From positions 17,916,095-17,980,094 of the forward strand of contig NC_133790.1 in NCBI RefSeq assembly GCF_003597395.2: a stretch of DNA of 64,000 bases, read 5' to 3'. Positions 58,901 through 64,000 of the stretch are shown here, one piece after another. A program made the translations under genes and the position numbers. The first letter of the stretch is position 1. Each line of letters starts with the position of its first letter. This DNA comes from Chelonoidis abingdonii (lineage: Eukaryota; Chordata; Testudines; Testudinidae). Under the pieces are notes generated by a model. The model ran no database searches. It was given only the letters and a program-made list of their open reading frames with translations, and was not told the origin of the DNA.

Positions 58901-59614
58901 AGGTATTTTAGATGCTAAGTATACTGGCTGAGAATTAGAGATACTGTACTTCTTTGTTGTTTAACAAGTTGTGGGAAATTCTTTTCCTTATTCAGTTCTT
59001 TATTGTCATATCAAGTTGATCCATAAATACAGGGTTGGCTGCTCCTCTTTAGGAACAATTGGTAGTTTCCCTTTGCTGTTGACTGGCTTTCCTTACTTAC
59101 ACATCGATAGTCTGAAAGTCAGCACATTACCTTGCCTTTCTCTTATGTTGCCAGTGAGCAACCTCCTTTTCTCAGTTAAGGTTGGAACAGAAGCTTTCTC
59201 TGGGGTCTGGAATTACTTTGCAGTTGTAGAGCTCTCTACCAATTCAACAGAGAGGGGGCTACATTGGTCAGAAGATTCAATCTGTTTCAAAAAGTGGGGT
59301 TTGAATGTCATACAAACTTTTGAGGGAATGGATTGTGCTCTGTAGAGAAATGACTAACTCCAGGTACACTCCAGATCTTACCTCATCAAGGATACAGATA
59401 GCATTCCTAGTAACAGGTTTCAGTGGTAGCCGTGATCAGGAGGTAAGATTTGGTAAATGCTATTAGATTCTGGAAGAGGATGGGATTATGAGGTTGTGCA
59501 TAATATTTCTAAATTTCTGTCTCCTGTATTTTTCCATTTTAAGCTCACATGTCTGAAACGACCTTTAGTTGTCATACATGAGCTGTTTGACAAGTCTATC
59601 ATGGACATCTCATG
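25802..59614 (+). CDS. HIRA: HIRA histone H3.3 chaperone subunit, exons 1-10 (5' part; continues past the window)
   Basis: Ten exons give an unbroken 1007-nt reading frame: 25802-25838, 40719-40781, 42396-42506, 43312-43402, 43926-44020, 46447-46542, 47592-47752, 53320-53487, 56719-56832 and 59544-59614. All have GT-AG introns and matching phases. The product starts [18 protein letters not shown] and ends in MDISW, about residue 336 of roughly 1017 in human. It holds most of the N-terminal WD40 propeller, with blade ends VVIW (Trp43), LIMVW (Trp97), VVIWN (Trp158), LKVWR (Trp201) and LSVW. HIRA, with UBN1 and CABIN1, deposits H3.3/H4 on chromatin independently of replication. In the known complex the propeller binds UBN1, while the C-terminal part (not in this window) contacts CABIN1. 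The remaining exons lie right of 64,000. It diverges from MRPL40. Confidence 0.97.
26689..27263. mobile_element. hAT-like element carrying a second insertion
   Basis: The right end GTTGAGAACTACTG at 27263 is a typical hAT terminus. The left end CAGGGCTAATC...CCCCTCAACATGCTG is more diverged. The flanks CTGTCAAG and CTGTGAAA agree at 6 of 8 bases. The interior is split by the element at about 26,862-27,095. Confidence 0.5.
26862..27095. mobile_element. Nested short TIR element
   Basis: The left end has GTGCCTACACTGCC and the right end GTACAGACATACCCTAAG, diverged inverted ends of the same type as those at 57,331-57,517. The interior includes AGCGCTAAAACTTTAG and a GGGTGTGAAAAAACACCCCC hairpin. 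Confidence 0.5.
28318..28430 (-). mobile_element. Reptile SINE-like repeat
   Basis: AGAGAGACCAAGTAGGTGAGGTAATATC, TTTTATTGGGCCAACTT and TTGGTGAGAGAGACATGCTTTTGAGC form one recognisable dispersed repeat. Family name uncertain; strand by analogy. Confidence 0.55.
28474..31210. repeat. Palindromic MITE split by a CR1 insertion
   Basis: The left arm ATCCTGCAGACACTTACAGACATGCTTAACT (28474-28504) and right arm AATTAAGCATGTGGGTAAGTGTCTGCAT (31183-31210) are inverted copies of each other. Normally such arms are about 60-80 bases apart (compare 24,763); here a 2.6-kb CR1 lies between them. Confidence 0.65.
28535..31131 (+). mobile_element. CR1 LINE, nearly 2.6 kb, inactivated
   Basis: Fragments of CR1 ORF2 appear in order: endonuclease C-terminal part (GDFN-like region, [20 protein letters not shown]), [19 protein letters not shown] and [14 protein letters not shown] of the reverse transcriptase, and CKVMHIGKH. 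The 3' UTR follows, ending near TCTGACCCAGTTTGGACATACTT. Several frameshifts and stops break it. 5' truncated. Sits in HIRA intron 1. Confidence 0.9.
31441..31520. repeat. Sauropsid palindromic-repeat fragment
   Basis: AGATCCTGATCCTGCAAACATTGAGGCATATGAGTAATCCCAGTGAG belongs to the same repeat type as 24,763 and 28,474. Only one arm and part of the centre are present. Confidence 0.45.
31697..32028. mobile_element. Palindromic hAT MITE with exact 8-bp TSD
   Basis: The ends CAGTGCTTCTCAAAG and CTTTGAGAAGCACTG are exact inverted copies. The two halves remain complementary for more than 150 bases, through TTGTTCAGGGAAA, GGCCGGTTTGTTTACCTA, CAGGTTCGGCC and CTCCCACTGGCCGC. The target duplication CTTTGGAG is exact (31689-31696 and 32029-32036). 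Length 332 bases, non-coding. Confidence 0.93.
32037..32400 (+). mobile_element. L2 LINE fragment (reverse transcriptase region)
   Basis: The translation keeps a [10 protein letters not shown] motif (the L2 GVPQGSVLGP), a shifted YVDN-type catalytic box, and [17 protein letters not shown], in L2 order. Frameshifted and dead. Interrupted on its left by the hAT MITE. Confidence 0.65.
35250..35395 (+). mobile_element. MIR SINE fragment
   Basis: AACTGGGTTTTATTCCTAATTCTGC, CTGTTATCTTACCTGTAAAATGGGTGAATAATAG matches MIR on the plus strand. Confidence 0.65.
36474..37620. mobile_element. TIR DNA element, copy 2, with a hAT inserted in it
   Basis: The left terminus TACTCCTGGGGGAATTCTGC is the inverted counterpart of the right end of copy 1 at 7331-7352. 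TAACAATACA, TTTTTTGACAAACAGATTCC, GTTGTTGGAT and CATGCAGACCCTGG follow in the same order as in copy 1. The right terminus is missing. Interrupted at 36,942-37,233. Confidence 0.7.
36942..37233. mobile_element. hAT MITE with near-perfect 8-bp TSD
   Basis: The ends CAGGGATAGGCAACCTATGGCACG and AAGGTTGCCGACCCCTG are inverted. The flanks CTCTAACC (36934-36941) and CTCTCACC (37234-37241) differ at one base. 292 bases, non-coding; same-type ends are found in vertebrate hAT families. Confidence 0.85.
38353..38372 (+). repeat. Poly(A) tract
   Basis: About 18 consecutive A bases. No LINE or SINE body was recognised directly before it. Confidence 0.7.
39970..40140 (+). mobile_element. MIR SINE fragment (5' half)
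   Basis: AGTGCTTACAGCAGGGATGCAGG..., TCTATTCCTAGCTCTGCCAGTGATTTGGGTGACCTT matches the tRNA-derived and core part of MIR. Confidence 0.6.
40719..40781 (+). CDS. HIRA: HIRA coding exon 2
   Basis: Acceptor GTGTCTAG, donor GTATGT. It encodes [21 protein letters not shown], the first strands of WD blade 1. Preceded by the 14.9-kb intron 1. Confidence 0.97.
41262..41438. mobile_element. Palindrome-ended TA-flanked MITE, copy 1
   Basis: The ends TACACCTCTACCCCGATATAAC and GTTATATCGGGGTAGAGGTGTA are exact inverted repeats of 22 bases, including the flanking TA. The 177-base body has CGGGAGCCAAAAAATCTTACCG. A second copy is at 63,601-63,793. TA flanks suggest a Tc1/mariner-type mobiliser. Confidence 0.85.
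41440..41847 (-). mobile_element. Probable solo LTR of an endogenous retrovirus
   Basis: On the minus strand it begins TGTCAGGAAC and ends CATTACTCA (TG...CA). It has a GGGATATAAATAAAGC TATA-like motif, and a GATTAATAAACTC polyadenylation signal about 40 bases before its end. Length 408 bases. No internal viral genes are nearby. Flanks GTAT/GTAC only partly match, so the duplication is uncertain. It abuts the MITE ending at 41,438. Confidence 0.6.
42396..42506 (+). CDS. HIRA: HIRA coding exon 3
   Basis: Acceptor GTCTTTAG, donor GTAACA. It encodes [15 protein letters not shown], an acidic loop [10 protein letters not shown], and CQMDNHL. The loop is slightly changed from the human sequence; the framework is conserved. 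Confidence 0.97.
43312..43402 (+). CDS. HIRA: HIRA coding exon 4
   Basis: Acceptor TTTTCTAG, donor GTAAGC. It encodes [20 protein letters not shown] and the LIMVWKRA blade end. The split codon with exon 5 reads GCG (Ala101), where I recall Thr in human. Confidence 0.97.
43926..44020 (+). CDS. HIRA: HIRA coding exon 5
   Basis: Acceptor TTAACTAG, donor GTAAGT. It encodes [20 protein letters not shown] and the [10 protein letters not shown] segment linking blades 2 and 3. Confidence 0.97.
44240..44400 (+). mobile_element. MIR SINE fragment
   Basis: CTGGGTTCAGAATTCCTGGATG, CTCTGTGATGATGAGAAC (with a small insertion), GGGGCAAGTCA and CAACTGTAAAATGTGGATAATAC follow MIR in order. HIRA intron 5. 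Confidence 0.7.
44720..45395 (-). mobile_element. MIR SINE interrupted by the hAT MITE
   Basis: To the right of the MITE, GATCCTCACAACACCCTTGTGAGAT, GAACTGAGGCAGAGAGTATG, ACTTGCCCAGAGTCACACAGG and CCCTAACCACTGGACTAC match MIR in reverse. The bases left of the MITE join smoothly to this once one TSD copy is removed. Confidence 0.65.
44783..45202. mobile_element. hAT MITE with internal nested hairpins and exact 8-bp TSD
   Basis: The flanking duplication CTTTAATG is exact (44775-44782 and 45203-45210). The ends CAGTGGTCC and GGGACCCCTG are diverged inverted repeats. The interior is a series of short inverted and direct copies of a unit with CTCGATGACACCACTTGT and CCGAAATTCGGG. One of them, about 44,934-45,019, is a near-perfect hairpin with 40-base arms. 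420 bases; ORFs across it are compositional. Confidence 0.9.
46447..46542 (+). CDS. HIRA: HIRA coding exon 6
   Basis: Acceptor follows a T-run and reads TTTAATAG; donor GTGGGA. It encodes [20 protein letters not shown] and [12 protein letters not shown], a canonical WD blade. Confidence 0.97.
47592..47752 (+). CDS. HIRA: HIRA coding exon 7
   Basis: Acceptor TGCACAG, donor GTATCT. It encodes [20 protein letters not shown], the [18 protein letters not shown] blade end and [10 protein letters not shown]. It ends in phase 0 at residue 218. Confidence 0.97.
48346..49710. other. Probable artefactual second reading of part of the CR1
   Basis: It matches 50,885-51,955 almost base for base, but the differences are mostly single-base indels, as between two noisy reads. 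Then about 300 further bases of CR1 follow up to the Ns. CR1 order predicts that 48,345 (ATTTATCTAACCT) should continue directly at 49,738 (ACTTCTAAATATCTCC). Confidence 0.7.
49711..49735. other. Assembly gap, 25 Ns
   Basis: Exactly 25 N. A fixed small number of Ns is a placeholder of gap-filling software and not a measured distance. Confidence 0.99.
53320..53487 (+). CDS. HIRA: HIRA coding exon 8
   Basis: Acceptor TTTCTCAG, donor GTGAGT. It encodes [20 protein letters not shown], the [19 protein letters not shown] loop and GHRKAVTVV. In phase 0 at both ends (56 codons). Confidence 0.97.
53700..54460. repeat. GC-rich interspersed repeat mosaic
   Basis: Contains CCAGGGCCGCATTAACCTTTTGTGGGCCC and a C-rich tract with CAGCACCCCACAC and CAGAGAACCCCCAC units. 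Ends not defined; family not recognised. Confidence 0.4.
55683..56282. mobile_element. hAT-like element
   Basis: The left end CAGCGTTTCTCAAATGCGACC and right end TTGTTGTGAGAACCCCTG are inverted hAT-type termini. No matching 8-base flanks were found. A CACAGC...AGTAAGTCTGCTGTGAAAA repeat occurs twice near 56,103 and 56,173. Confidence 0.5.
56719..56832 (+). CDS. HIRA: HIRA coding exon 9
   Basis: Acceptor CCTTTCAG, donor GTACGT. It encodes [20 protein letters not shown], the Cys-rich [12 protein letters not shown] and RSLSVW. The basic, Cys-rich insertion is a hallmark of HIRA's propeller. Phase 0 at both ends. Confidence 0.97.
57331..57517. mobile_element. Short TIR element (HIRA intron 9)
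   Basis: The ends GAGTATGGCTACACTT and AGTGTAGCCATACCCT are inverted repeats. The body carries a CAAAGCGCTGCCGCGGCAGCGCTTTGA palindrome and GGAGCGCT/AGCGCTG motifs. Related ends occur at 26,862-27,095. Confidence 0.7.
57590..57960 (+). repeat. Interspersed repeat, copy 1
   Basis: Matches 63,095-63,430 along its length, e.g. GAAGTTTTGAGCACTTA, AACATATAAAGTGCTATAAT, AGTGCCATAAAAAT and an (AAT)n run. Family not recognised; it resembles MIR-like sauropsid repeats. Confidence 0.7.
58690..58880 (-). mobile_element. MIR/CORE-SINE fragment
   Basis: AGGTGAAATAACTTGCTTGGGGTCACACAGCAGGTCTGTGG, ATAAGAACCCAGCTTTACTGA and CCGCTGAACCACACTACCTT match a MIR-type SINE in reverse. HIRA intron 9. Confidence 0.65.
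59413..59445 (+). mobile_element. Turtle-type SINE 5' fragment
   Basis: GTAACAGGTTTCAGTGGTAGCCGTG resembles the start of a tRNA-derived SINE common in turtles. Very short, so tentative. Confidence 0.35.
59544..59614 (+). CDS. HIRA: HIRA coding exon 10
   Basis: Acceptor ATTTTAAG, donor GTAAGA. It encodes [20 protein letters not shown] and DIS plus two bases of a Trp codon. The next exon (expected to begin TLNGLG) is not found before 64,000. Confidence 0.97.
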
Positions 59615-60645
59615 GTAAGATGGCTTTCTCTTTTGTACAAAAGCTAAAACAAAATATTGTCTACTTCTGTACCTATCTGTTCAGTGGAAGTTTTTATTCT
59701 AGTGCATTGCAACACTGGTCACATTTTGAGCATAATTTGAGCACCACATCAGTATGACCTGAAGTTTTTGAAGTTGCAGCAATATCTTTGTTAACTTCAT
59801 TAGTTTTGAATCAACTCTGTTATTCCATGTACCAAATAGGCCCTTAGTGTCTCTAGAACAGATGAAAATGTATTACATAAAAATTCAAATTTAAATAATT
59901 TCCCTGCTATGTGTCAGGTGTGTGTGTATCTCCAGGCAGGGGAAGAATAGTGTCTTTGTAACTAAAGGATATAAAATATAATAATAATACAGTGTTATGG
60001 TGTACAAAGACATCTGTAGAATAAGTTCAGCTTGTTAGAATTTCCTCTTTTGAGCAAGCTGCTAGTATTTTATAAAACTTAATGGGCTAGATGGATTTTA
60101 CATGCATGTAACCTATATAGAGTTATTCATTTACACTGATGCAAGCGAGAAGACTCCAGTATGTCATCTCAGTCCCTCTTCTCCCCTCTCAAAAAATCCA
60201 CAATTATTCCCTTTTTTCTTTAACATGAAGTTCTTTAAGTATCCACACTTGCTTATGTATCTCACCTTCCTGGTAGTTTCTCATTCAGAAAATTAAACAT
60301 AGCTGCTCTATTCTTGAATAAATAATTTAGTTCTATCAAAGGTGTTGCAGTGCTATGTAAGAAGGTGTGCATTCTTTTGTGGCAGAGTGTAGCGGAAGGG
60401 TCAGGTTAAGAGAGTTTCAAATCACGAGGCAAGTATCAAACAGAAAATAATGAAATTATAAAGTACTATAACACACCTCACCAATCACAGCATAGAACAT
60501 AGCAACCTTCCAAGCAGCTGTGTTTTTCCAGAGGGTATGGAGTCTAGTGTGGGTTTTGTCCAGAGTTCTGTATTGTGTGGGACATTGTGCTTTTCAGCTA
60601 TCTTCCAGCCCAGGTCCCTCTTCCCTGTCCTGCTCCAGGAAGCCT

Positions 60646-61431
60646 TAGGGTTGCCAGGTGTCGGGTTTTTGACTGGCATGTCCAGTTGAAAAGAGACCAT
60701 GAAGGCTCTGGTCAGCAGCGCAGTTGGGCTAAGGCAGGCTCCCTGCAGCTCCCAGAAGTGCCAACATGTCCCTGTGGCCCCTAGGCACAGGGGTCAGGGA
60801 GGCTGTGCGTGCTGGCCCTGCCCTGAGTACTGGCTGTGCAGCTCACATTGGCTAGGAACAGCAGCCAATGGGAGCCTGGGGGGCTGTGCAGGCACTTTGC
60901 AGAGCTGTCTGGACGTCCCTCAGCCGAGGGGCTGGACATGCCAGCTCCTTCCGGGAGCAGGGCAGAGCCATGGCAGGCAGGGAGCCTGCCTTAGCCCCGC
61001 TGCACTGCCAGCCGGGAGATGCCTGAGGTAAGCACCTGGGTAAGAGCCGTCTCCCGCACCCAAACTCTCACATGGAGCTGGAACCCCAACACTCTGCACC
61101 AGTCCTGACCTCCCTCCTGCCCCCCCAGAGCCCGCACCACCAGCCAGAGCACTCACCCCCTCCTGCACCCCACCCCCGTGCCCCAGCCTGGAGCTGCCTC
61201 CCATACCCTGAACACATCATTTCTGGCCCCACCCCAAAGTCTGCACCCCCAACTGGAGCCCTCACCCCCTCCCGCACCCCAACTCTCTACCCCAGGCCAG
61301 TGAAAGTGAGTGAGGCTGGGGGAGAGTGAGCAACGGAGGGAGGGGAACTGAGGTGAGTGGGGGTATGGCCTCGGGGAAGGGCATGGGGCTGGAGTGTTTG
61401 GTTTTGTGCAGTTAGAAAGTTGGCAACTCAA
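60646..61431. mobile_element. hAT-like non-autonomous element
   Basis: The left end TAGGGTTGCCAGGTGTCGGG and right end AGAAAGTTGGCAACTCA are inverted. The flanks GGAAGCCT (60638-60645) and AGAAGCCT (61432-61439) agree at 7 of 8. The 786-base body is GC-rich and non-coding. Confidence 0.7.
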
Positions 61432-62894
61432 AGAAGCCTGCAGTGACCATTGCATGAGCACTGACTCTTCCCTTACTCCAGTGGTAGTGCTAGCACTACA
61501 GAGCAGGAGTGCAGCATGTCTTGCTGTATGGCGACAAAGCACTGGGGGAAAAACCCCCTGTTTAGCCACACTCACATTCTCCCTGCTGCCCGATGTTATG
61601 TCTTGGGAATGACCTGCATTCAGCAGTTCCATTATGTATTCTGACTACCCTGCCTCCCTGCTATCGTTCATCCTGTCCACCGTGGGCTGCCGTGGTGCGA
61701 CAGCTGAGCTAGGGAGACACGCTTGCAATTCTCCCCTGTTAGACTTGAGCCAGCATCTAGCTGTCTGTTAGAGAGAGGCCAAGATGGCAGCAGCCACAAG
61801 CAGCCCCAGCCCTCAGTGCACCAGGCAGTAAGAGGTGTGTGGTGGTGGGGGGAGCTGAAGGGGTGAGGAAAGGGGCAGGGGCAGAATGGAAGAGGCTGTC
61901 CCAGGTCCCTCCACTGCTGGACAGCATCACAAGTCCCTAGGCTGCCACTGCACCCAGCCCTCCCCGCCCCTTCTCCAACTTCAACACCTTCCCTCCCCTC
62001 CCCCCCCCCTCTTCTCTCCGTAACAAACTCTCCTCCTGCCTCTGGCTCCCTTCCTGGTGGCTACTAGCTATCTTCAGTCGTCTTTGTCTCCCCCTGCTGA
62101 TGCCCAGGCACCATGAAGGAAAAGGAAGAAGTAGCCTGACCCTAAAGCAAAGGGGTGAGGAACATACGGGCGCAGGGATAGACTGGAGGCAGCAGGCTGT
62201 GGCTATAGGAGAAGGGGGGAATAGGACAGGCTGCAGGGGGCAGTAGCAGAGGGGGATAGAAACATTGGGGGCAGAGATAGAAGGGGTATGTGTTAAAGGG
62301 CCATTATGAGGGGATGGTGAAGAACAGGAGCAGCAGGTTCTGTAACCATTAGAGGGCACTCCCCTCAGAACCTGGGAGTGCTGAGATACAGAAATCCTGC
62401 TCTCTGCAGTATCTGTGAAACCCACTGGCAAAATGTATGTCATTCTTCTCTAGTGACTGGCCCCTGCAGAGAATAAAAGATTCTGTTACTATCAACTACT
62501 TCATTAGCTCATTAGCTTCAAAGTCTGTGCTGTGAATCTAGAGGTTCAACCCTGCTGATGACCAATGTGGGGATCAGTATGTTTCCACATGATGGAATTT
62601 CTGATTTTTTTCAGCTTTGTTTTTTAAACCTAGAAAATTACATTTTAAAAACTACATGAAAAGAATGTTAAGGTAGCAAAATCAAGAGATACCAGAATTG
62701 AAGTTGCAAATACAATCCTAATTCAGCCTTCTTGTGTGATATGATGCAGTCTTTAATTACATGATCACCTGCTATATTTTCCACAGGACCCTTGCCACAT
62801 TCAGTTCACAGGATAGATGTTGCTTTGGGCATATATCAGGATTATATAGTGAATGAGGTGGTTGTCTTTAGAATCTTTGTCTCATTTACTGCAG

Positions 62895-63025
62895 AAGTTG
62901 GAAGGTGTGTGGTGAATGAGGCAAGAGAAAGGTTGGTCTCATGGTTAACGGCCTGGACAACTGGATTCTATCCCTGCCTCTGCCACAAAGTTCTTATGTG
63001 ATGCTGGACAAGTCACTTAAACTAA
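62895..63025 (+). mobile_element. MIR SINE fragment
   Basis: GGTCTCATGGTTAACGGCCTGG, CTGGATTCTATCCCTGCCTCTGCC and ATGTGATGCTGGACAAGTCACTTAA match MIR on the plus strand. Confidence 0.7.
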
Positions 63026-63094
63026 AGCTTTCACAGATGGCCAGTATGTGTTTCCCAGTTTTCAGGTGGCCAAACTGAGACACGCTGAACCTGA

Positions 63095-63430
63095 CTTGCA
63101 GAAGTTTTGAGCACTTATAGCTGCACCTGAAGTCAATGGGAACTGTACTTTGAACATATAAAGTGCTATAATAATGCCCCCGCTCTGTAAAATTGAAAAT
63201 GTTAATACCCTAGGGATGTACTCTGAAGATAAATTCACTGATTGTGAGCTACTCAGATGCTATGGTGATAAGTGCCATAAAAATGAGGAAATTAATAATA
63301 ATAATAATTTTGTCTTCAGAGCAGTAAATAAGCATGCGACCACACACTGAATGATGAGGATAAAAAGGAGTATTGAAGAGCTACCCGTTCAGTGAGCACT
63401 GTCCAATCTATGCAGTGAATGAGGCAGGAA
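63095..63430 (+). repeat. Interspersed repeat, copy 2
   Basis: Partner of 57,590-57,960. It lacks several short pieces present there and is otherwise colinear. Followed by the palindrome-ended MITE. Confidence 0.7.
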
Positions 63431-63600
63431 GTCCTGTGGGGAAAAATAGTATGTGAACATGTAATTGAAGACTATCATAATGCATATGAACAACAGGGCT
63501 GAATTAAGGTTGGACAGGCCACCTTAATTCTATCATAGTTGCTTCGGAATGCTTGATTTTGCAACTTTAATGCTTTTTTAAAATAGTTTTTAATGCAATA

Positions 63601-63793
63601 TACACCTCTACCCCAATATAACGCGACCCAATATAACACGAAGTCGGATATAACATGGTAAAGCAGCGCTCCAGGAGGGTGGGGCTGCGCACTCTGGTGG
63701 ATCAAAGCAAGTTTAATATAATGTGGTTTCACCTATAACACGGTAAGATCTTTTTGACTCCCGAGGACAGTGTTATATCGAGGTGGAGGTGTA
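63601..63793. mobile_element. Palindrome-ended TA-flanked MITE, copy 2
   Basis: The ends TACACCTCTACCCCAATATAAC and GTTATATCGAGGTGGAGGTGTA match those of 41,262-41,438 with a few changes. 193 bases. The interior GGATCAAAGCAAG and GACTCCCGAGGACAGTG match copy 1 in the opposite orientation. Confidence 0.8.
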
Positions 63794-64000
63794 GTTTACA
63801 CCTTGCAGTTCTGTTGAGCCTTTCATTTGAGGATATCTAACATTATTAGTTAAGTTTCCCATCACCCCGTAAAGTAGGTAATAAGTAGTATTCCCATAAT
63901 AGAGGGTCTAGAGACCACTGAGAATTGTGTACCCATACCAATATACCTATACTAGACTTAAAAGCTGTTTACTCAGGCAGCAGAATATGTACAGTTTGGT

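Larger units (their letters stand above)
59615..64000 (+). other. HIRA: HIRA intron 10 (partial)
   Basis: Begins GTAAGA and reaches the window end. It holds a hAT-like element, MIR and two dispersed repeats. About 61,750-62,440 is GC-rich with no recognised content. No exon 11 was found. Confidence 0.75.

Noticed and set aside
62787..62830. Possible HIRA exon 11 after the acceptor-like TTTTCCACAG, reading ACC CTT in the right phase
   Set aside because: Only Thr-Leu agrees with the expected TLNGLGILVC; the following codons do not match, so the true exon is probably beyond 64,000.

Overview
The window is vertebrate nuclear DNA, most likely from a turtle. It holds intron-split genes with GT-AG junctions, several CR1 LINEs, L2 and MIR remnants, many hAT-type elements with 8-bp target duplications, and short repeats I associate with chelonian genomes. 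The species call is an inference from repeat content and from the gene order of the 22q11.2-syntenic block; no lineage-specific gene is visible.

Three protein genes can be reconstructed exon by exon. C22orf39 (also known as PANTS; + strand, 3 exons, 13,612-16,126, 105 aa, twin CX9C) converges on MRPL40 (- strand, 4 exons, 22,450-17,626, 207 aa, mitochondrial large-subunit protein). MRPL40 diverges from HIRA (+ strand). HIRA's exons 1-10 (25,802-59,614) encode the first 336 residues, nearly the whole N-terminal WD40 propeller, and the gene runs off the right edge. This is the human order HIRA-MRPL40-C22orf39 in inverted display. HIRA is a replication-independent H3.3 chaperone subunit, MRPL40 works in mitochondrial translation, and C22orf39 is a small CX9C protein. 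I see no sign that they share a pathway; they are linked by conserved synteny.

Layout: 1 to about 6,390 is A/C-rich, poorly readable sequence that looks like a low-fidelity gap fill. Its last 300 bases match a transposon copy at 36.6-36.8 kb once scattered extra bases are allowed for. 6,390-12,350 holds repeats: a terminal-inverted-repeat element with a minisatellite, a U2 snRNA pseudogene, a CR1 fragment and a hAT element. 12,350-13,611 has CpG-rich blocks and the C22orf39 promoter. 13.6-22.5 kb holds C22orf39 and MRPL40. 22.5-25.8 kb is the MRPL40/HIRA intergenic region, ending in a degenerate minisatellite and the HIRA CpG island. 25.8-64 kb is HIRA, including a 14.9-kb first intron full of nested repeats.

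A second assembly problem sits in HIRA intron 7. A 25-N gap (49,711-49,735) lies inside a CR1, and about 1.36 kb left of it appears to be a misplaced second reading of the sequence right of it.

I found no CRISPR array, operon or other prokaryote-like system, and nothing that I would call a new biological system. The more interesting items are the nested, palindromic DNA transposons, the twin-CX9C signature in C22orf39, the minisatellite next to the HIRA promoter, and the two assembly artefacts. Repeat boundaries are approximate unless a target-site duplication is quoted.
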